A stretch of 64,000 nt of DNA from NCBI GenBank assembly GCA_015056205.1, contig SVGS01000002.1:142856-206855 (forward strand), in the 5' to 3' direction. Source of the stretch: Clostridiales bacterium. GTDB taxonomy: Bacteria; Bacillota; Clostridia; Christensenellales; Aristaeellaceae. Numbering within the stretch: position 1 is the stretch's first letter; each line of letters opens with the position of its first letter. This document shows positions 41,769 to 51,275 of the stretch, piece after piece. The notes under the pieces are model-generated. The model saw only the letters and a list, made by a program, of their open reading frames with translations, was not told the DNA's origin and did not search any database. The position numbers and the translations under genes were made by a program.

Positions 41769-44263
41769 TGCTGGATCTTCTTCTGCGCATGTCCGGGGCA
41801 ACGCTCTTCTATGTGCTGGTTACCGTGACGACCTGGCGGTTTACCTCCCGCCGGAAGCTGCGCCTCGGCGGAAAGATTCTGCTTGGGCTCCTTTTCGGCG
41901 GCTGTTCCGTTCTGTCCACTCATTTCGGCGTCAATTATGACAACATGGTTCTGAACGTCCGGGACCTGGGGCCTTTGGCCGCCGCTCTTTTTTTTGACCC
42001 CCTTTCCGGAATCATTGCCGGCGTCATCGGCGGCGTGGAGCGGTATCTGGCCAGCGTCCTGTGGAACATCGGAAACTATACCCGGGTCGCCTGCTCCGTC
42101 TCCACCGTTCTGGCCGGCCTGCTGGCCGCGCTGCTGAACCGCTTTATTTTCCGCGGCAAAACGCCCCGGGCGCTGAACAGCTTCCTCATGGGCGCCGTGG
42201 TGGAAGTCTTCCATATGTACGCGGTCTTCCTGACCCACCGGGATGACGTAACCACCGCTTATACGGTGGTCCGGACCTGCGCCCTCCCCATGATTGTCTT
42301 CACCGGTCTGGGGCTGGCCGTCTGCTCGATGATCATCAACGCGCTCTCCGGAAAGCGCCCGCTGAACTTTCGCCGGCAGGCCCCGGAACAGAAGGAGCTC
42401 TCCTATCAGTTCCAGTACTGGATGCTTGTCGCCACGAGCATCGTATTCCTGATCAACTTTGCGATTTCCTACAGTCTGTCCACGCAGACCGCCATGGAAG
42501 AAGCCCGCTACAAACTGAACGAGTGGACCGAGGATATTAAAAAGAATATAAACGCGTCCGCAAAAAGTCTGAGCGGACTGTCTGACTTTCTGAAGGACAG
42601 GATCAGCACGGACGCCAAGCTGGTTTCCCAGGGAATCCAGATCGCGGGCGGGGTGCGTCAGGCTTCGCCCGAACTGCTGGAGAAATACCGGATACTGACC
42701 AGCTCAACCGGCCTCTATACCATGGATTCCGACGGAAAGATGATTGCCGGCACAGGCGATCCGTGGTCGAATCTGAAAAATCCGGAGAGTCCCGATGATC
42801 CCCTGGGGCGCCTGCGCTCCGGCGGATTAACCGCCGATGTGATGTGGGATGACTCGAGCGAGAGCTGGTATAACGCGGTTGTTCCCTGCGGAGACGGATA
42901 TGTCCGGCTCGCCTTTGATTTTTATCAGCAGGTCGAGAATTTCCGTTTTACCCAGCTGCAGGGGCTTTTCACCAATTATGAACTGACGGATGAGGCGGAT
43001 TTTTATCTGTTTACCCGGTATCAGCTGGATCCCGCGAATCCGTCCGATTATGACACGTACCTCCTGGCCTCCTCGATGGCCGATCCGGTGACCTTTAATC
43101 TGACGGAGGCGCAGGAAGAACAGCTGCTGAAGCATGTGGGCGAACCCGTCTTCTCTTCCGATCTCTTCGGCTATCCCGCGCTCTGCCGCTTCTCCCGGAT
43201 TGACGATTTGCAGTATTCGCTGGTTCTGTATGACGCGGAGGAAGCTTTTTCGAGCCGGGACGCCCAGGTCTATGAAAACGCTTTTTCGGATCTGCTGGTC
43301 TTTGCCGCCATCTTCATCATGGTCACCATCCTGATGGAGTCCATGGTGGATGCTCCGCTGCATTCCATCAACGCCTCCCTGAACCGGATCATCAGCGGTG
43401 ATCTGGACGAAACCCTTTCCGTTAATACCTCGATTGAATTTGATCATCTTTCCAAAGATATTAACCAGACGGTCAGCACGCTGAAAACATATATCGGCGC
43501 CGCCGAGCAGCGGATGGCTCAGGAACTGCTGATGGCCAAAAACATCCAGGCCGCGGCGCTGCCCCGGGCTTTCGATATTCCCCGTGATGAGGTCAGACTC
43601 TACGCGCTGATGGATCCGGCGAAGGAAGTAGGGGGAGATTTCTATGACTTCTTCTTCGTCGGCCCCAACCGGCTGGCGCTGGTGATCGCCGATGTTTCCG
43701 GCAAGGGCATTCCCGCCGCCCTCTTCATGATGCGGTCCAAAACCGCGATCCGGAATCTGGCGGAAAACGGCAAATCCCCCGCGGAGATTTTTTCCCAGGC
43801 CAATCATCTTCTCTGCGACGGCAACGACGCGGAGATGTTCGTGACCGCCTGGATCGGCATTCTGGATCTGAAAACCGGCGACATGGTCTGCGCCAACGCC
43901 GGCCATGAATATCCGGCCATTCTTCGGGCCGGCGGCGATTATGAACTGCTGAAGGACAAGCACTCCCTGGCGCTGGCCGCCATGGACGGGATTCCCATGA
44001 AGGAGTATTCGCTCCGGCTGAATCCCGGGGACAGCCTCTTCGTCTACACCGACGGCGTTCCGGAGGCGATCAACGAAGCGGTGGAACAGTATGGCACGGA
44101 CCGGCTGCTGGAAGAGCTGAACCTGCATAAGGACAAGCCTCCGAAGATCCTGCTGCCCCTGGTACGGGAGAATCTGCGCCGCTTCGTGGGCAAGGCGGAT
44201 CAGTTCGACGATATTACCATGCTGGGCGTCTCCTTTCTGGGGCACACGGAAAACCCGCTCTGA
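41768..44263 (+). CDS. Membrane PP2C (SpoIIE-type) phosphatase with 5TM-like sensor
   Basis: 831 residues. Residues 1-190 form five or six helices like the LytS-type 5TMR sensor (FGVNYDNMVLNVRDLGPLAA, GIIAGVIGGVERYLAS). A further helix (about 215-235), an extracytoplasmic domain (240-505), another helix (510-530) and a HAMP segment (535-585) follow. The PP2C domain (595-825) has GGDFYDFFFV near 621, IADVSGKGIPAALFM, VYTDGVPEAI and DDITMLGV, the metal-binding aspartates. It dephosphorylates a STAS protein in partner-switch systems. ATG overlaps the preceding gene, which likely encodes the opposing kinase. Confidence 0.93.
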   Translation: MLDLLLRMSGATLFYVLVTVTTWRFTSRRKLRLGGKILLGLLFGGCSVLSTHFGVNYDNMVLNVRDLGPLAAALFFDPLSGIIAGVIGGVERYLASVLWNIGNYTRVACSVSTVLAGLLAALLNRFIFRGKTPRALNSFLMGAVVEVFHMYAVFLTHRDDVTTAYTVVRTCALPMIVFTGLGLAVCSMIINALSGKRPLNFRRQAPEQKELSYQFQYWMLVATSIVFLINFAISYSLSTQTAMEEARYKLNEWTEDIKKNINASAKSLSGLSDFLKDRISTDAKLVSQGIQIAGGVRQASPELLEKYRILTSSTGLYTMDSDGKMIAGTGDPWSNLKNPESPDDPLGRLRSGGLTADVMWDDSSESWYNAVVPCGDGYVRLAFDFYQQVENFRFTQLQGLFTNYELTDEADFYLFTRYQLDPANPSDYDTYLLASSMADPVTFNLTEAQEEQLLKHVGEPVFSSDLFGYPALCRFSRIDDLQYSLVLYDAEEAFSSRDAQVYENAFSDLLVFAAIFIMVTILMESMVDAPLHSINASLNRIISGDLDETLSVNTSIEFDHLSKDINQTVSTLKTYIGAAEQRMAQELLMAKNIQAAALPRAFDIPRDEVRLYALMDPAKEVGGDFYDFFFVGPNRLALVIADVSGKGIPAALFMMRSKTAIRNLAENGKSPAEIFSQANHLLCDGNDAEMFVTAWIGILDLKTGDMVCANAGHEYPAILRAGGDYELLKDKHSLALAAMDGIPMKEYSLRLNPGDSLFVYTDGVPEAINEAVEQYGTDRLLEELNLHKDKPPKILLPLVRENLRRFVGKADQFDDITMLGVSFLGHTENPL

Positions 44264-44277
44264 TCCCGTTTTTCGTC

Positions 44278-44306
44278 TTGTCAGCGTCTGACAGATCCCG
44301 TATAAT
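44278..44306 (+). promoter_or_regulatory. Promoter of the EAL gene with palindrome over the -35
   Basis: TTGTCA (44278-44283), 17 bases, TATAAT (44301-44306). A perfect inverted repeat TGTCAG-CGT-CTGACA (44279-44293) covers the -35 box, a likely repressor or activator site. Confidence 0.78.
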
Positions 44307-44359
44307 TATCCTGTCGCCGATTCCTTCCCCAACTCCCGGTTTGAAAGGAGAGAACCGAT

Positions 44360-47260
44360 ATGCGCCTTCCTTTTCTGGAGGATCTGATCCGAAAAACCCC
44401 TCCGGATCAGCTTGTCTCCGCCCTGCAGCTGACTCCCTTTGACGAGCTGATGGTCATTCACCTGGATACCGGGCGGTACGAATCCCGCTTCCATCGGGAA
44501 GGCAAATTCTATTCTCCCGTGCTGGACGGAACCTTTGCGTCTCTGATGAAATACAGCGCCGATCATCTGGTCTATCCGGATGACCGGAATCTGCATGCCG
44601 CCTTCATGGATCTGTCGACCCTTCGGGCCCGGATGGCCGCCGCGTCGCCTCCCGGCCTCCTGAACGCGGAAATCCGGTATCTCTCCATGGACGGCAACTG
44701 GCTGTCGATGGCCCATCTGCTGCTGTACGGAGCCTCCTACGGCCTGCCGGAGAATCAGGTCTATTTCTATCTCTACGACATCCGGGAACTGGACCGGCGG
44801 ATCAACGGAAGCACAGACAACCGGGTCGTCACGGAGCATATGCTCGACCTGATGCCCGATATCCTGACGGAGGAGCAGTTCTTCGCCATCGCCCAGGAGC
44901 GGCTTCCCTCCCTGGAGGGAACCTGGTGCATGATTGCCGTCGACATCAAGCACTTCAAGCTTTTTAAGGAATTAAACGGCCAGGAGAACGGAGACGCTCT
45001 GCTGATCCGCTTTGCGGAGATTCTGCAGTCCCTGGCGCAGAGCAAAGACGGCATCGCCGGCTATCGCGGCCAGGACGATTTCGGTCTGCTGATTCCCTTT
45101 GACAAAGGCGCGATGGACCGCCTGTTCGCGGAGCTGTGCAAGGCGATTGAATCCCTTTCCTCCAGCCGCGGCTTCTTCCCCGTGCTGGGCATCTGCCTCA
45201 TCGATGAAACGGGTCATAACGCTCTGGAGCTGTTTAACCGGGCGGCCCTGACCGCGGAGGAGATCAAGGATGACCTGCAGGCCCATATCCGGATCTACGA
45301 GCCGGAAGCCCACCAGCGTCATCTGGAGGAATTCCGGATCCTGGCGGACTTCAACGCCGCCCTGAAATCCGGAGAAATCCAGTTCTTTGTTCAGCCTCAG
45401 GTCAATGTGACGAACGGTTCCGTGGTCGGAGTGGAATCCCTGGCCCGGTGGCGGCGAAGCGACGGCTCCTATGTGCCTCCGACAGTCTTTGTTCCGGTTC
45501 TGGAGAAATACGGCATCATCGGAAATCTGGATTTTTTCATCTGGGAATCCGTCTGTAAATGGATCCGTCATCTGATTGACAGCGGGATCCGGCCCGTGCC
45601 GGTTTCCGTCAACGTTTCCCGGATCGATCTTTTCGTCATCGACGTTCCCGCCACCCTGCGGAGCCTGGTGGAAAAATATCAGCTGCCGGAGAAGATTCTG
45701 GAGGTGGAAATCACCGAATCCGCGTATGTGGATGATTCGGACCGGGTCCGGGCGGCCGTGGCGGAGCTGCGCAAAGAAGGCTTCCCCGTCCTGATGGACG
45801 ATTTCGGCAGCGGCTATTCCTCCCTGAACATGCTGCGCAGCATGAACATGGATATTATCAAGCTGGACGCGCAGTTCCTGCACTTTTCCATGGGAGATGA
45901 GCTCAAAGGCATCAGCATTCTCGAGTCGGTCATCAATATGACCAAAACCCTGGGAACGCCCCTGATCGTGGAGGGCGTGGAGTCTCCGGAGCTGGTGCAG
46001 TATCTCTCGGATATGAATATCCGGTATATGCAGGGCTTCTATTTTTACCGCCCCATGCCGCCCGAGCGTTTCGAAACCATTCTGGCGGATCCCGGCAAGG
46101 CGGACTATGACGGAATCTCGTTCCACGGGAACGATTCCCTGCGGATCCGGGAATTCCTGGACGGGAATATTTATTCAGACGCCATGCTGAACAATATTCT
46201 GGGGCCGGTCGCCTTCTACCGTCTCCGGGATAACGATGTGGATATCGTCCGGTATAACCAGCCCTTCCTCCATATGATCGGCCTGCCGGTCAAGCAGCTG
46301 GAAAGCCGGCGTTCCGGGATTCTGGAGTATTTCTATCCGGAGGACCGGGAACCCTTTGTCATGATGCTGGAAAACGCGAAAAACGACCGGATCAACGGCG
46401 CCCGGGGGCATTTCCGGATCTATAAACCGAATATGAGTCTTTTCTGGATGCAGATTCACGTTTATTTCCTGCGGAGCGCGGAAGAAGGGGGCGACCTGTT
46501 CTACGCTTCCTGCCAGGATATCACCGAACTGCAGTATGTCAATTATGATCTGCCCGGCGGATATTACCGTTCCTCCCTGGATAACGGCTTTGAGCTGCAG
46601 TATATCTCCCATGGCATGGAGGATCTGCTGGGCTTTACCGCGGAGGAAATCCGGGAAGAATTCGACAATAAGCTGATCAATATGATTCACCCGGAGGACG
46701 CCCCCCGGGTCATCGAGGAATCCAACCGGATCCGGGCCGGCGGCTCCGCCAGCATTTCCCCTTACCGCATCCGGCATAAGGACGGCTCCTGGCGGTATGT
46801 CATGGATCAGTGCCGCCTGACCGACCGCTTCGGCGTCATCTGCTGGCAGTCCGTTCTGCTGGATATCACTGAGGTCATGATCCTGCGCAACAGCATGTCC
46901 CTGCTGAAAACCTATTCCACGGACTGCATTGTTTTCGTGAAGCGGGAAGGAGACCGTCTGAACACGCAGATCGCGGTTTACGGCCTGGAGGATTATCTGC
47001 ATCTGAGCGAGGAAGAATTTGCCCGGGAACTGAAGGACGGCGAACTGGGATCCAAATGGATTCAGACGGATGAAAAACTGTCCGATCAGGTCCTCGCCCA
47101 TTACGATGACCCCTCCGTTCTGAACGGAGTCTACACAATCAAAAGGACTGACGGCCATGAATATCCGCTGCATATGCGCTTCAACCGGATTCATGACCAG
47201 GACAGTCCCGCGGAATGTATTATTTCACTCTTTACCGTAGCCCACCGGGGGATCGAATGA
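44360..47260 (+). CDS. EAL-domain c-di-GMP phosphodiesterase with degenerate GGDEF and PAS domains
   Basis: 966 residues, no signal peptide or helices, so cytoplasmic. An N-terminal PAS-like domain (1-150) is followed by a GGDEF domain (about 165-300) whose signature is RGQDDF near 235, so no cyclase activity is expected. The EAL domain (320-570) keeps all expected catalytic positions: ESLARW (ca 357), NVSRID, EVEITES, DDFGSGYSS, KLD, EGVES and QGFYF. Two more PAS domains (600-720, 730-850) and a C-terminal extension follow. It should hydrolyse c-di-GMP under control of its PAS inputs. Start has AAAGGAGAG. Terminator overlaps the stop. Confidence 0.93.
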   Translation: MRLPFLEDLIRKTPPDQLVSALQLTPFDELMVIHLDTGRYESRFHREGKFYSPVLDGTFASLMKYSADHLVYPDDRNLHAAFMDLSTLRARMAAASPPGLLNAEIRYLSMDGNWLSMAHLLLYGASYGLPENQVYFYLYDIRELDRRINGSTDNRVVTEHMLDLMPDILTEEQFFAIAQERLPSLEGTWCMIAVDIKHFKLFKELNGQENGDALLIRFAEILQSLAQSKDGIAGYRGQDDFGLLIPFDKGAMDRLFAELCKAIESLSSSRGFFPVLGICLIDETGHNALELFNRAALTAEEIKDDLQAHIRIYEPEAHQRHLEEFRILADFNAALKSGEIQFFVQPQVNVTNGSVVGVESLARWRRSDGSYVPPTVFVPVLEKYGIIGNLDFFIWESVCKWIRHLIDSGIRPVPVSVNVSRIDLFVIDVPATLRSLVEKYQLPEKILEVEITESAYVDDSDRVRAAVAELRKEGFPVLMDDFGSGYSSLNMLRSMNMDIIKLDAQFLHFSMGDELKGISILESVINMTKTLGTPLIVEGVESPELVQYLSDMNIRYMQGFYFYRPMPPERFETILADPGKADYDGISFHGNDSLRIREFLDGNIYSDAMLNNILGPVAFYRLRDNDVDIVRYNQPFLHMIGLPVKQLESRRSGILEYFYPEDREPFVMMLENAKNDRINGARGHFRIYKPNMSLFWMQIHVYFLRSAEEGGDLFYASCQDITELQYVNYDLPGGYYRSSLDNGFELQYISHGMEDLLGFTAEEIREEFDNKLINMIHPEDAPRVIEESNRIRAGGSASISPYRIRHKDGSWRYVMDQCRLTDRFGVICWQSVLLDITEVMILRNSMSLLKTYSTDCIVFVKREGDRLNTQIAVYGLEDYLHLSEEEFARELKDGELGSKWIQTDEKLSDQVLAHYDDPSVLNGVYTIKRTDGHEYPLHMRFNRIHDQDSPAECIISLFTVAHRGIE

Positions 47261-47275
47261 TCCCCCGGTCTTTTG
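47245..47275 (+). terminator. Terminator of the EAL gene
   Basis: CCGGGGGATC-GAAT-GATCCCCCGG (10-bp stem) then TCTTTTG; the stop codon TGA is inside the loop and right arm. Confidence 0.85.
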
Positions 47276-47282
47276 ATTTCTC

Positions 47283-48926
47283 TTATTCGTCCAGCGTGCA
47301 GCCGCCGATGAACTCCCGCAGCAGGGACAGCGGCGGAATCTCGTCCAGCTGGGCGGGATCCACCGCCGGCAGATAATTCAGCGTCTTGATCAGGCGTCTG
47401 GCCAGCAGGTAGTTGGGCGAGGACGCCGGCACCTCTTTCAGAAGGTCATAGGCAAACAGCTTCAGCACCGGCAGCTCATAGTGCAGCGCGGTGTTGAAAT
47501 TGCTGTCCGCGTTTTCCTGATAGGCAAAAATGTGCTCCTGCTCGCCCGCTCTGACCTTCGGCCAGATCTTCAGGGTTTCGTCCGGCGTATAGCCGCGGTT
47601 CTGATAATCCCGTACGATTCTGCGCAGAAGGCGCACGTCCGTCGTCCGGATCCGGTTATGATCGTCCAGGTTCAGGCAGGTCAGGGCGCTGACGAACACC
47701 CGGTACAGCTCGTCGGCCGGCAGCATGCTGCTGATCACCGGGTTCAGGGCATGCAGGCCCTCCACCACGATGATCTCCCCGTGCTTCAGCCGGACGGGCG
47801 GCGTCAGGTAATCCTTTTCTCCCAGCGTGAAGTCAAAATTGGGCAGGAAGACTTCCTCGCCGTTGAGCAGGCCCGTCAGGGAATCCGCCAGCAGTTTGGT
47901 ATCCAGCGCTTCGATCGTCTCAAAATTGGTCTCGCCGTAGGCGTCCCGGGGCAGATCCGCCCGGTTGATGAAGAAATCATCCATGGAGATGCGGCGGGAA
48001 TGATGCCCGTACATCTGCAGATGAACCACCAGCCGGCCGGCAAAGGTGGTTTTACCGCTGGAGGAGGGACCGGCGACCAGGACAATGTGCTTATCCTGTT
48101 CGTGAATCTTCCGGGCGATGTCGTTGATGGCCGCCTCATGCAGCACCTCGTTGACACGGATAAACTCCCGCAGCCGGTTTTCCTCGATGAGGCGGGTCAC
48201 GTCCGTCACGTTGGTCACGCCCAGAATCTCGCACCAGTGGGCGCTCTGGCTGTAAATCTCCAGATGCTTCGGCCGGTAGACATAAGGCGCGGCGTGATCG
48301 AAGTCCGACCCGGCCGGCAGCTGCAGCACGAAGCCGCCCCGCAGCTCGAACAGGGTGAACACCTTCACATAGCCCGTGGATACGGTCATGGCGCCGTAGA
48401 AGTATTCCCACATGCCGTCGATGGAATACATGTTGAAGTAGGGAACCGTCCGGTGCTCCAGCAGCTCCACCTTGTCCTGCTGTCCCAGCTCCCGGAAGTA
48501 CTCGATGGCGTCTTCCTTCGTCCACTGCTTCTTTTCAAACTTCAGATCCAGATCCACCAGGCGGCGCATCTCGTTTTCCAGCCGAACGATATCATGCCGG
48601 TGCAGCTCCATGCCGGGCAGGCGGACAAACACGCCGTAGCCTACGGAATACTCAATCCGGACCTGCTGATAGGGATAAAGGTGCCGCAGGGCGAGCAGCA
48701 TCACAAAGCGCAGAGAACGCTCATAAATCCGCCGGCCTTCCTCATGCTCCAGGGTCAGGGGCATCAGCGAGCAGTCCTGATGCAGCGTATCGTTCAGCTC
48801 CCGCACCACGCCGCCGCTCAGCGCCGCCAGCGTTCCCCGGGGAAAGGCGTCCAGCTCCTTCAGGCATTCCTGTACCGTAATGCCTTCCGAAAATTCCTTC
48901 TGACGGTCCATGGCTGTAATGATCAT
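47283..48926 (-). CDS. Nucleoside (uridine) kinase with ThrRS-like N-terminal domain
   Basis: 547 residues. N-terminal TGS-like segment (1-60) and ThrRS/AlaRS second-additional-domain-like region (to about 260) fused to a phosphoribulokinase/uridine kinase domain: P-loop GPSSSGKTTFAGRL near 285, ISMDDFFINR, and a uridine-kinase-type VVEGLHALNP. This architecture is widespread in Clostridia; it salvages nucleosides. AAAGGAGG is eight bases before the ATG at 48926. A (TTCA)5 repeat lies just upstream. Confidence 0.92.
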   Translation of the reverse strand: MIITAMDRQKEFSEGITVQECLKELDAFPRGTLAALSGGVVRELNDTLHQDCSLMPLTLEHEEGRRIYERSLRFVMLLALRHLYPYQQVRIEYSVGYGVFVRLPGMELHRHDIVRLENEMRRLVDLDLKFEKKQWTKEDAIEYFRELGQQDKVELLEHRTVPYFNMYSIDGMWEYFYGAMTVSTGYVKVFTLFELRGGFVLQLPAGSDFDHAAPYVYRPKHLEIYSQSAHWCEILGVTNVTDVTRLIEENRLREFIRVNEVLHEAAINDIARKIHEQDKHIVLVAGPSSSGKTTFAGRLVVHLQMYGHHSRRISMDDFFINRADLPRDAYGETNFETIEALDTKLLADSLTGLLNGEEVFLPNFDFTLGEKDYLTPPVRLKHGEIIVVEGLHALNPVISSMLPADELYRVFVSALTCLNLDDHNRIRTTDVRLLRRIVRDYQNRGYTPDETLKIWPKVRAGEQEHIFAYQENADSNFNTALHYELPVLKLFAYDLLKEVPASSPNYLLARRLIKTLNYLPAVDPAQLDEIPPLSLLREFIGGCTLDE

Positions 48927-48950
48927 TCAGTCAACCTCCTTTATGGCTTT

Positions 48951-48970
48951 TTCATTCATTCATTCATTCA
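48951..48970. repeat. Tetranucleotide repeat (TTCA)5
   Basis: Five tandem TTCA units in the 91-base gap between the exonuclease and nucleoside kinase genes, 25-44 bases upstream of the kinase start codon. Slippage could alter the leader length. Confidence 0.85.
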
Positions 48971-49017
48971 TGATTCTGCGCCGTTTTCCCGGCCGGAACG
49001 GAGATTCCTTGCCGGTA

Positions 49018-50019
49018 TCAGTCGAAAGGCATGCTGGCCGCTTCGGCTGTCATCAGCTCCTCGTCCGGATCCGGTAGCCGGCCGTGCTCCGCCAGATATT
49101 TCTCCTGGCGGTTTTTCGCCTGCAGCTGCTTGGTATGGACATAGGCCACGTTCGCGGCTGTCGCGGGAAGCGTCGTCCGCTGCATGATCCGCTGTCCGTC
49201 GTCATCCACCCGGAAGCGGAGCCGGATCAGCAGGCGTCCGTGATTTTTGCACCGGGCTACGGCAATATATCGATCAGCACTCTGTTTAATATATTCGCCG
49301 TCCAGCGTCAGATCCCTTCCGCAGCGGGGGCAGGCCGGATGTAAAGCGGAATCGCTCTGAAGCGCATCCTTCAGCGTGGGAAAAACCTCCCCGGGGGTTT
49401 TGATCCTGTCCGCCCGGCGCGGATGAATCAGCTGCTTCGGCGTCTGGGCATACCGAAGCACGGCCGCCGGATCCGGCAGCGTCCGGAAAACCAGCGCCGT
49501 GTACCAGGCGTCGTTCAGGGCGTTATGAAAGGCCATGGATTCATCCGCCTTGATATCCATCAGCTCCATCGCGGCCTTCAGCCCGGACCGGTCCTTCAGC
49601 TGATGCACGTCGCTGAACAGCCTCTGAATGTCGCACAGGGGCGGCAGCGGGATATCCTCGCAGCCGTAGAAGGTGATATTCTGATGCAGCACGCTCACAT
49701 CGTCGCAGCCCCAGGTCAGCAGCACATAATCTTCGCCGCACCATTCCGTAAACTGCTCCAGCGCCTCCCGGAAGTTGGGGGCGCCCGCCAGCGTTTCGGA
49801 ATCCAGGCCGGTCATGCGCCGGATCCGGGGATGAATGCGCAGATACTGGGTCGGCGCGATGGGAATCGAAATATGGTCCGCGATGGACAGATCCGGCGCC
49901 AGCTTCACCGCGCCGATCTGAATCATCTCAAAGATCAGCCGGTCCCCCACCTTTCTGTATACGCTGCTCTGATAAGAGATGGGCTGATTCCATTCCAGGT
50001 CCAGAATAATATAGGTCAT
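49018..50019 (-). CDS. DEDD-type 3'-5' exonuclease with zinc-ribbon-like tail
   Basis: 333 residues. The exonuclease domain starts at residue 1 (MTYIILDLEWNQP, with the Asp-Glu pair of ExoI) and keeps the downstream aspartate and AFHNALNDAWYTALVF (His and Asp of ExoIII, DEDDh type). A C-terminal CPRCGRDLTLDG...ARCKNHG segment could bind zinc. The frame is open far upstream but that part is the antisense/other frame of the neighbouring gene; homology starts at 50019, where the ATG overlaps the previous stop (ATGA). Similar to the KapD/PolC-epsilon group. Substrate (DNA or RNA) unknown. Confidence 0.88.
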   Translation of the reverse strand: MTYIILDLEWNQPISYQSSVYRKVGDRLIFEMIQIGAVKLAPDLSIADHISIPIAPTQYLRIHPRIRRMTGLDSETLAGAPNFREALEQFTEWCGEDYVLLTWGCDDVSVLHQNITFYGCEDIPLPPLCDIQRLFSDVHQLKDRSGLKAAMELMDIKADESMAFHNALNDAWYTALVFRTLPDPAAVLRYAQTPKQLIHPRRADRIKTPGEVFPTLKDALQSDSALHPACPRCGRDLTLDGEYIKQSADRYIAVARCKNHGRLLIRLRFRVDDDGQRIMQRTTLPATAANVAYVHTKQLQAKNRQEKYLAEHGRLPDPDEELMTAEAASMPFD

Positions 50020-51275
50020 GTCGTCACTACTCCGCTGTCTTCTGCCGCCTGATGCGCGGCGGATTCTCCGGCCAGCAGGCCGGTGGACCAGGCGATCTGC
50101 AGGTTGTAGCCCCCGGTATGGGCGTCCACATCCAGCATCTCCCCGGCAAAATATAAATTGGTATGCAGCTTCCCGGCCATGGTGCCGGGATTCACCTGCT
50201 TCACGGATACCCCGCCCCGGGTTACCACCGCCTCCGCCAGCGGCCTGGGCGCCCGGACCGTCAGCACCAGTCCCTTCAGCGCCCCGGCGATCGCCTCCCG
50301 CTGCGCCGCGGAAATCTGATTGCAGGGAATCTCCCTTCCGACGCCGCAAAGCTCCGGAAAAATCTCCGCCAGGTGCCCGGGCATCAGTCCGCCCAGCACG
50401 GTGGCCAGCTGTTTCCTGCCCCCGGCGGCAAAATCCCGCCGCAGCCTCGCGTCCAGCTGCTCCCGGTCCAGCCCCGGCTTCAGATCGATCTCCAGCCGGC
50501 AGTCCTTCCCTTTTTCCGGCAGATGGCAGCTGGCCTCCAGCACCAGGGGACCCGAAACTCCGAAATGCGTGAACAGCATCTCCCCCAGCTCCTGCCAGAG
50601 CGTCTTCTTCCCCGCCTTCAGGCTCAGCACCACATTTCGCAGGCTCAGCCCCTGCAGGGTTTTCGGCCACGCCTCCTCCGTCTCGAGCCCGACCAGCACC
50701 GGAGAGGGCGGCGTCACCGTGTATCCGGCTTCCTCCGCCATCCGGAAACCGTCTCCGGTCGAACCGGTGGCGGGATAGCTCAGCCCGCCCGCCGCCAGCA
50801 CCACCGCGCCGGCCGGCACAAAGCTTCCGTCCGCCAGCTCCGCTCCGAGCACCCGGTCCTCCCGGATGCGCAGGCGGCGCGCCTCCGCGTTCAGCCGCAC
50901 CCGCACGCCGTATTTCCGCGCCAGCCCCGTCAGGGCCTTCGTCACGTCGCTGGCCTTCTCCGAGGAGGGAAAAACCCGCCGGCCCCGCTGCACCGTGACC
51001 GGGCATCCGGCGCTCTCCATCAGGGCCATCATGTCCCGGGGGCCGAACCGGCTCAGCGCGCTGTACAGAAACCGCGGATTCCGCGGCACCTGGGCCAGAA
51101 ACTCGTCCGGCGTGCAGTCATTGGTCAGATTGCACCGGCCCTTGCCGGTGATATACAGCTTTTTCCCCAGCTTTTCGTTATGCTCCAGCAAGGTCACGGA
51201 CGCTCCGGCCCGGGCCGCTCCGATCGCGGCCATCAGCCCGGCGGCGCCGCCCCCGATAATCAGGATCTCAGCCAT
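50016..51275 (-). CDS. HI0933/BaiN-family FAD-dependent oxidoreductase
   Basis: 419 residues from the ATG at 51275 (GGAGAGGAG upstream); homology starts at MAEILIIGGGAAGLMAAIGAARAG, the FAD-binding motif, so the longer open frame is rejected. Also KLGKKLYITGKGRCNLTN, VVLAAGGLSYPATGSTGDGF, ending HTGGYNLQIAWSTGLLAGESA. The YhiN/BaiN group includes flavoproteins acting in bile acid dehydroxylation, but most members have unknown substrates. It overlaps the histidine kinase gene by eight bases and the exonuclease by four. Confidence 0.9.
   Translation of the reverse strand: MAEILIIGGGAAGLMAAIGAARAGASVTLLEHNEKLGKKLYITGKGRCNLTNDCTPDEFLAQVPRNPRFLYSALSRFGPRDMMALMESAGCPVTVQRGRRVFPSSEKASDVTKALTGLARKYGVRVRLNAEARRLRIREDRVLGAELADGSFVPAGAVVLAAGGLSYPATGSTGDGFRMAEEAGYTVTPPSPVLVGLETEEAWPKTLQGLSLRNVVLSLKAGKKTLWQELGEMLFTHFGVSGPLVLEASCHLPEKGKDCRLEIDLKPGLDREQLDARLRRDFAAGGRKQLATVLGGLMPGHLAEIFPELCGVGREIPCNQISAAQREAIAGALKGLVLTVRAPRPLAEAVVTRGGVSVKQVNPGTMAGKLHTNLYFAGEMLDVDAHTGGYNLQIAWSTGLLAGESAAHQAAEDSGVVTT

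Noticed and set aside
49018..51006. Single 662-codon minus-strand gene
   Set aside because: Only the last 333 codons are real (exonuclease); the rest is an out-of-frame reading of the flavoprotein gene. True start is the ATG at 50019.
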